DNA from: Sulfurimonas sp. CG01_land_8_20_14_3_00_36_23 | GTDB lineage: Bacteria > Campylobacterota > Campylobacteria > Campylobacterales > Sulfurimonadaceae | Reading direction: 5' to 3' | DNA length: 39,441 nt | NCBI GenBank assembly: GCA_002781365.1 | Contig: PETN01000010.1 | Span: forward strand, 77,556 to 116,996 | Shown: piece by piece, positions 34,839 to 39,441 of the stretch | How the letters are laid out: every line of letters starts with the position of its first letter | Numbering within the stretch: the first letter of the stretch is position 1 | The notes under the pieces: generated by a model | What the model was told of the DNA's origin: nothing | Database searches by the model: none | The model's input: the letters and a program-made list of their open reading frames with translations, nothing else | Translations under genes and position numbers: made by a program

Positions 34839-36074
34839 ATGAATCATTTTGAAAAATATTGTACTACTTTTGTTCAGTCTGTTGGCTCCAAAGAGGGAGC
34901 TGTGAGTCCTGCTATAATAAACTCCGCTTCTTTTGCTTACGCAACACCAGAAACTGCTGAAGGTATTTTTGACGGCAGTGTTAAAAAACCGCTCTACTCT
35001 CGCATGGGAAATCCTACTTCTGCAAAACTTGAAAATATCCTCGCAGAGATGGATGGAGGAGTCGGGGCAGTTGCAACAAGCTCTGGAATGGCTGCGACAA
35101 CACTTGCAACCACTTCCCTTTTGGCATGTGGAAATGAAATCATCTCCATCGGTGGTCTCTTTGGTGGCACCTATGCCCTTTTTACAGAAACGCTTACTCG
35201 CTTTGGAGTTAAAACACACTTTTTTGATGTTGACGAGTTTGAGGCAATTGAAAATGCAATCAATGAAAATACAAAAATTATATTTTTAGAGAGTGTAGGA
35301 AATCCAAATATGAGACTTCCAGATATCAAAAGAGTTGCACAAATCGCAAATAGTGCAGGTGTAGTTTTTATGGTGGACAACACCATCACACCTATGAGTA
35401 TAGCACCCCTCAAGCTTGGTGCAGATATAGTGGTTTACTCTACAACAAAAATCATCTCTGGGAATGCTTCTGCTCTTGGAGGTTGCGCTGTTTTTAGAGC
35501 TATTAACGATGGCGAAGATAAATTTAAAACTCCTCGTTATAAATGGATGGAAAATTTCATCAAAGGTGCTGGGAAAATGGCACTTATTGCAAATACCAAA
35601 AAAAGAGCAATGAGAGATTTTGGAATGAGCGCAAATGCAAATGCAAGTTACCTCACTATGCTTGGACTTGAAACACTCCCTCTTAGGATGGATAGAGTGA
35701 TTAAGAGCATAGAGATTATTGCAAAAGAGCTCGATGCAAATGGACTCAACATAAACCATCCATGCCTCACAAAGCACCCGCATCATGAGAGATATTTAAA
35801 TGATTTTAAAGATGGATGTGGAACTCTGTTTACTATCGATATGGAAACAAAAGAGAGAGCCTATGCATTTTTAAGTAAGAGTAAATTAGCTACACTCACT
35901 GCGAATATTGGCGATAGCAGAACCTTGGCTCTTCACATGGGCTCCACAATTTATAGAGATTTCGATGAAGAGACAAAGAAATTTCTTGGAATTACAGATG
36001 GATTGATTCGTGTGTCTATTGGACTTGAGAATCCACAAGATATTATTGAAGATTTTTTAGCTGCAGCAAAGTAG
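34839..36074 (+). CDS. PLP-dependent Cys/Met metabolism enzyme (O-acetylhomoserine sulfhydrylase or methionine gamma-lyase type)
   Basis: 411 residues of the cystathionine gamma-synthase-like family. PLP lysine is in [18 protein letters not shown]; other marks are [36 protein letters not shown] and the [15 protein letters not shown]-terminus. Homologues in Campylobacterota are annotated as O-acetylhomoserine aminocarboxypropyltransferase (making homocysteine from sulfide) or methionine gamma-lyase; sequence alone does not settle which. A perfect 13-mer repeat is read as LACGN at 35122-35134. It lies seven bases before clpS and may be co-transcribed with it. Confidence 0.88.
   Translation: MNHFEKYCTTFVQSVGSKEGAVSPAIINSASFAYATPETAEGIFDGSVKKPLYSRMGNPTSAKLENILAEMDGGVGAVATSSGMAATTLATTSLLACGNEIISIGGLFGGTYALFTETLTRFGVKTHFFDVDEFEAIENAINENTKIIFLESVGNPNMRLPDIKRVAQIANSAGVVFMVDNTITPMSIAPLKLGADIVVYSTTKIISGNASALGGCAVFRAINDGEDKFKTPRYKWMENFIKGAGKMALIANTKKRAMRDFGMSANANASYLTMLGLETLPLRMDRVIKSIEIIAKELDANGLNINHPCLTKHPHHERYLNDFKDGCGTLFTIDMETKERAYAFLSKSKLATLTANIGDSRTLALHMGSTIYRDFDEETKKFLGITDGLIRVSIGLENPQDIIEDFLAAAK
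35122..35134 (+). repeat. 13-mer repeat TGGCATGTGGAAA inside the PLP enzyme gene
   Basis: A perfect copy with the full 15-base flank TTGGCATGTGGAAAT, read as the codons for LACGN. Confidence 0.9.
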
Positions 36075-36081
36075 GAATAGC

Positions 36082-36381
36082 ATGCAAACGCATACAGACT
36101 TAGAACTTATAGAAGAGATTGCACTTAAATATCCAAAAAAATATAAAGTCTATCTTCTTAATGATGATTATACTTCTATGGATTTTGTTGTAGATATACT
36201 TATGAGTATTTTTCATAAAAGTTATGAAGAGTCTGAGGCGATAATGCTTGAAGTTCACAAAAATGATAAAGGCTTATGTGGAGTCTATACGCATGAAATT
36301 GCAGAGACGAAAGTGATGCAAGTCCATAAAAAAGCTCGAGATAATGATTTTCCATTAAAATCCATCATGGAGGAAGAGTAA
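36082..36381 (+). CDS. clpS: ATP-dependent Clp protease adaptor ClpS
   Basis: 99 residues. ClpS binds proteins with a destabilising N-terminal residue and passes them to ClpA. The family core is visible: [22 protein letters not shown] (the Asn-Asp-Asp of the N-degron pocket), [43 protein letters not shown] precedes the ATG. Its stop overlaps the clpA start (TAATG), and aat follows clpA, giving a complete N-degron set. Confidence 0.96.
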   Translation: MQTHTDLELIEEIALKYPKKYKVYLLNDDYTSMDFVVDILMSIFHKSYEESEAIMLEVHKNDKGLCGVYTHEIAETKVMQVHKKARDNDFPLKSIMEEE

Positions 36382-38555
36382 TGATTAGTCCAGCACTCAA
36401 TGAAATTTTTCAAAAATCCATTCTTTATGCAAAGACATTAAGACATGAATATATAACTATTGAGCATATCTTTTATCTCTTACTCAGCTCAAAAGATGGT
36501 GCAGCCATCATAAGCAGCTGTGGAGGGGATGTACCAAAGATGAAAGAGGCTCTGCAAGAGTACATCATAAGCAATATCTATGTACTTCCTGAAAATGTAA
36601 AGCAAGACCCTTATGAGAGTATTGCACTCTCTCGTCTCATAGAGAATATGATAAAGCACATTCAAAGTGCAGGCGAAGTCAATGCAGATATTGGCGATTT
36701 AATCGCTGCTCTCTATGATGAGAAGAATACCTTTAGTTATATGCTTTTAAATGAGTACAACATCTCAAGACTCGATATTTTAGAGATTATATCTCACAGT
36801 GACCTAGAAATACCCTCTGATGAGACAGAATCTTACCTAGATAAATACTCTATTAACCTCCTTCAAAAAGCGAAAGAGGGAAAAATAGACCCCGTGATAG
36901 GCAGAGATAAAGAGATACAAAGAGTAGTTCAAATCTTATGCAGAAGAAAAAAGAACAATCCGATACTCGTTGGGGAAGCAGGTGTTGGTAAAACTGCAAT
37001 AGCAGAAGGGTTGGCACTCAATATTATTGCAGGAGAAGTTCCACTTATCATTCAAGATGCAGAGTTATATGCTCTAGATTTAAGTGCACTTCTTGCAGGT
37101 GCAAAATATAGAGGTGACTTTGAAAAGCGCTTAAAAGGTGTTATGAATGAGCTTAAAGGACATCCCAATGCCATTCTTTTTATAGATGAAATCCATACTC
37201 TCATAGGTGCTGGTTCAACAAGTGGAACCATGGATGCAGCAAATCAATTAAAACCAGCCTTAGCTTCTGGAGAGTTAAAATGCATGGGTGCTACAACCTT
37301 TGCTGAGTATAGAAATAGTTTTGAAAAAGATAAAGCACTCAGTAGAAGATTTTCTAAAATAAACATTGAAGAACCCTCTGCAAAGAATAGTTATCTCATT
37401 TTAAAAGGGTTAAAAAGTAGCTACGAGAAACATCATAAAGTCCAATATACAGATGGAGCACTCAAAAGTGCTGTTAAACTGTCTAAGCGCTATATTATAG
37501 ATAGATTTTTACCTGATAAAGCTATAGATTTAATAGATGAAACAGCAGCCTCTTTTCACCTCAAAAAAGTGAAAAAAAATAAAATTACTTCAAAAGATAT
37601 TGAAAAAACCATAGCTTCTATTCTTGGTATTTCTAACGCAAAAGTAACTAAAAATGAAACACAATCTCTTATGAACCTAGAAGAAGATTTAAAACTCAAA
37701 GTGATTGGTCAAGATGCAGCAATTATGGAGGTCAGTAAAGCTATCAAAATTTCAAAAGCAGGCTTAACTCCTGACAATAAGCCTATCGCATCTTTTCTTT
37801 TTTCAGGTCCTACAGGAGTCGGAAAAACTGAACTTGCTATTGCCCTGAGTCAAACACTTGGTATCAACTTTGAGAGATTTGATATGAGTGAATATATGGA
37901 AAAACATGCACTAAGCAGACTGGTAGGAGCACCTCCAGGCTATGTTGGATATGAACAAGGAGGATTACTTACAGAAGTAATAAAAAAACATCCTTACACT
38001 CTTTTACTTTTAGATGAAATTGAAAAAGCACACCCAGAGTTAGTCAATATTCTTTTACAGATAATGGATAACGCTACCTTGACAGATAACAACGGCTATA
38101 AAGCAAACTTTAAGAATGTAATATTAATTATGACCTCCAATATCGGAGCCAATGCAAGAAATGTGATGGGCTTTAATAAAGATGATTCTCTCTCAAAAGG
38201 AGAAGAGTTAAAGTCATTTTTTACTCCAGAGTTTAGAAATAGACTCGATGCAATTATAGAGTTTAAACAATTAAGCATAGAAACAGTGCGAGGAATTGCA
38301 GCTAAATTTATCAATGAGTTAAACATAGAACTTAAAAAGAAAAAGATTGATGTATCTGCCTCTGCTGAAGCAATTCATTTTATTGCAGATAAAGGCTACT
38401 CTACAGAGATGGGAGCAAGACCATTAAAAAAATATATTCAAGCCAATATTACAAATAAATTAAGCGAAGAGATACTCTTTGGCAAATTAAAAAATGGTGG
38501 GCATGTTAAAGTTGATTTAGATGAGACGTTACTTCTAGAGTTCTCTGAACTCTAA
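36381..38555 (+). CDS. clpA: ClpA AAA+ unfoldase
   Basis: 724 residues. ClpA unfolds substrates for the ClpP protease. N-terminal Clp repeat domain (about 1-145); first ATPase with Walker A GEAGVGKT (198-205) and Walker B LFIDEIHTLIGAG; second ATPase with GPTGVGKTEL near 476 and LLLLDEIEKAHPE; then the D2-small domain to the end. As in ClpA and unlike ClpB there is no middle coiled coil. The clpS overlap identifies it as ClpA. No ClpP gene is in the window. Confidence 0.97.
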   Translation: MISPALNEIFQKSILYAKTLRHEYITIEHIFYLLLSSKDGAAIISSCGGDVPKMKEALQEYIISNIYVLPENVKQDPYESIALSRLIENMIKHIQSAGEVNADIGDLIAALYDEKNTFSYMLLNEYNISRLDILEIISHSDLEIPSDETESYLDKYSINLLQKAKEGKIDPVIGRDKEIQRVVQILCRRKKNNPILVGEAGVGKTAIAEGLALNIIAGEVPLIIQDAELYALDLSALLAGAKYRGDFEKRLKGVMNELKGHPNAILFIDEIHTLIGAGSTSGTMDAANQLKPALASGELKCMGATTFAEYRNSFEKDKALSRRFSKINIEEPSAKNSYLILKGLKSSYEKHHKVQYTDGALKSAVKLSKRYIIDRFLPDKAIDLIDETAASFHLKKVKKNKITSKDIEKTIASILGISNAKVTKNETQSLMNLEEDLKLKVIGQDAAIMEVSKAIKISKAGLTPDNKPIASFLFSGPTGVGKTELAIALSQTLGINFERFDMSEYMEKHALSRLVGAPPGYVGYEQGGLLTEVIKKHPYTLLLLDEIEKAHPELVNILLQIMDNATLTDNNGYKANFKNVILIMTSNIGANARNVMGFNKDDSLSKGEELKSFFTPEFRNRLDAIIEFKQLSIETVRGIAAKFINELNIELKKKKIDVSASAEAIHFIADKGYSTEMGARPLKKYIQANITNKLSEEILFGKLKNGGHVKVDLDETLLLEFSEL

Positions 38556-38571
38556 ATTTAGTTGTTAAACA

Positions 38572-39264
38572 ATGCATATACCTCAATTAAACACAAACTC
38601 CCTAATATTTCCACATGCCAATGAAGCGAACGAAGATGGCATAGTAGCATGGGGTGGAGACTTAAATCCAACGAGACTTATGTATGCTTATCAAAATGGC
38701 ATATTCCCTTGGTACTCTAAGAATGACCCAATTATTTGGTGGTCTCCAGATCCAAGATTAATCATGGAACTAGATGGATTTAAACTAAGTCACTCCTTAA
38801 AAAAAAGTATGAAAAAATTTGAATATAAATTTGATACAAACTTTACACAAGTGATGCAAAACTGTGCTTCAATTCCAAGAATAAATCAAGATGGAACTTG
38901 GATACAAGAAGAGATAATAGAAGCCTATGAAGTACTACATGGAATGGGGAAAGCACACTCTGTAGAGAGCTATTTAAATGGTGATTTAGTTGGAGGTCTA
39001 TACGGAATTGTAATAGGAAAACTCTTTTGTGGTGAATCAATGTTTGCATATAAAGACGATGCCTCAAAATCAGCCTATGCTGTTTTAATAAAACATCTTA
39101 AAAAATGGGGATATGATTTTATAGATTGCCAAGTTCCAACAGAACATTTAAAAAGTTTAGGAGCCAAAGAGGTTTCTAGAGAGTATTTTTTAAAAAGACT
39201 AGAAAAAGTCAAGATGGATTATATAGAACATTCGTGGGAAATAGATAAATCATTATTAGTATAG
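38572..39264 (+). CDS. aat: Leucyl/phenylalanyl-tRNA-protein transferase
   Basis: 230 residues. Aat adds Leu or Phe to the N-terminus of proteins that start with Arg or Lys, making N-degrons for ClpS. Seen: FPHANEANEDGIVAWGGDLNPTRLMYAYQNGIFPW, IIWWSPDPRLI, TWIQEEIIEAYEVLH, GVLY-like GGLYGIVIGKLFCGESMF and DDASKSAYAVLIKHL with DCQVPTEHLKSLGA. It lies 16 bases after clpA, consistent with one operon. A perfect 13-mer repeat is read in the reverse sense as FPHAN at its N-terminus. No clear Shine-Dalgarno sequence precedes the ATG. Confidence 0.96.
   Translation: MHIPQLNTNSLIFPHANEANEDGIVAWGGDLNPTRLMYAYQNGIFPWYSKNDPIIWWSPDPRLIMELDGFKLSHSLKKSMKKFEYKFDTNFTQVMQNCASIPRINQDGTWIQEEIIEAYEVLHGMGKAHSVESYLNGDLVGGLYGIVIGKLFCGESMFAYKDDASKSAYAVLIKHLKKWGYDFIDCQVPTEHLKSLGAKEVSREYFLKRLEKVKMDYIEHSWEIDKSLLV
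38608..38620 (-). repeat. 13-mer repeat inside aat
   Basis: A perfect copy in minus orientation (TTTCCACATGCCA on the plus strand), with the 15-base flank, read as codons for FPHAN. Confidence 0.9.
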
Positions 39265-39277
39265 AAATATTTCTATA
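39260..39277. repeat. Perfect 18-bp AT-rich palindrome at the aat stop
   Basis: TATAGAAATATTTCTATA equals its own reverse complement and contains the aat TAG stop. It may act as a weak terminator between aat and the converging rRNA operon. Confidence 0.5.
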
Positions 39278-39360
39278 GACATCTTAAAGCAAAACTACAG
39301 ATATAGTAAGTAAAGATAAAGTGATGATTGTTAAAGGGGTGATGAATAAACGATATAACT

Positions 39361-39441
39361 AGGCAGCGACCTACATTTCCACACCTGAAAGATGCAGTAT
39401 TATCAGCGATGAGAGGCTTAGCTTCTGGGTTCGGAATGGAG
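39361..39441 (-). rRNA. rrf: 5S ribosomal RNA (3' part, cut by right edge)
   Basis: On the minus strand the sequence from the right edge, CTCCATTCCGAACCCAGAAG, is the conserved 5S loop region, followed by GCTAAGCC, the GGTGTGGAAATG segment and the 3' terminal GGTCGCTGCCT stem. About the last 81 bases of some 118 are present; the 5' part lies beyond the window, presumably preceded by 23S and 16S. The rRNA operon therefore runs leftward and converges on aat. The exact 3' end is uncertain by a few bases. Confidence 0.9.

Noticed and set aside
34836-35786. Antisense open frames of 127 and 166 codons opposite the PLP enzyme gene
   Set aside because: They are shadows of a well-identified gene, with cysteine- and serine-rich composition unlike real proteins and no ribosome sites.
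39375-39383. ATTTCCACA in the 5S rRNA resembles part of the 13-mer repeat
   Set aside because: Only nine bases match and the segment is a conserved part of 5S rRNA itself, so it is explained without the repeat.

Overview
The window comes from a free-living, AT-rich member of the Campylobacterota (formerly Epsilonproteobacteria). A Sulfurimonas- or Sulfuricurvum-like sulfur/nitrogen-respiring lineage fits best. The evidence is compact gene packing, the gap-pgk-tpiA-fabI gene order, an HP0268/miaB/DUF374 gene block, NosL, TorF-type and Opr-type porins, an ArsRS-like two-component pair, a Tat-exported molybdenum respiratory enzyme with ferredoxin and NrfD partners, and extended -10 promoters. 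This assignment rests on family recognition, not on a database search. No insertion sequence, prophage, CRISPR array or tRNA gene was seen, and no gene-free stretch exceeds 300 bases.

Layout. 1-3564 (minus): an unidentified gene cut by the left edge, a tyrosine recombinase, a small membrane-anchored protein, a DUF374 acyltransferase, miaB and an HP0268-like small gene. 3740-4876 (plus): nusA. 4927-5886: an orphan peptide/nickel-type ABC permease. 5963-6622: a TorF-like porin. 6767-10538 (minus): gap, pgk, tpiA and fabI. 10602-11469 (plus, divergent): nadD and rsfS. 11526-14913 (minus): response regulator, sensor kinase and the lytic transglycosylase MltF. 14970-20211 (minus): chemoreceptor, porin, feoA and feoB, apparently one transcript. 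20333-20890: pssA. 20887-22464 (minus): a REC-GGDEF diguanylate cyclase, a DoxX protein and a small unknown. 22504-23199: an OmpR-type regulator. 23221-23709: NosL. 23839-24336: a thioredoxin-like protein. 24391-29339 (minus): a three-subunit molybdopterin oxidoreductase of unknown substrate. 29599-34592 (minus): a DUF2231 protein, then a five-gene run of hemerythrin, polytopic membrane protein, aroK, thioredoxin-like gene and hisD, and a small acidic protein. 34839-39264 (plus): a PLP sulfur-amino-acid enzyme and the N-degron set clpS-clpA-aat. The right edge holds the 3' part of a 5S rRNA on the minus strand, the tail of an rRNA operon.

The most striking signal is not a gene. A 13-base word, TGGCATGTGGAAA, occurs nine times perfectly on the two strands, about 0.001 being expected by chance, plus several near copies. 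Three pairs form inverted repeats in intergenic terminator positions, one of them a perfect 30-bp palindrome. Other copies lie inside unrelated genes in different reading frames, so the DNA word itself is what is conserved. This is the pattern of the DNA uptake sequences of Neisseriaceae and Pasteurellaceae, so the window may show an uptake-sequence-like system in a Campylobacterota genome. A second candidate is an 18-codon, cysteine-containing leader ORF (34649-34705) with a terminator-like hairpin folded inside it.
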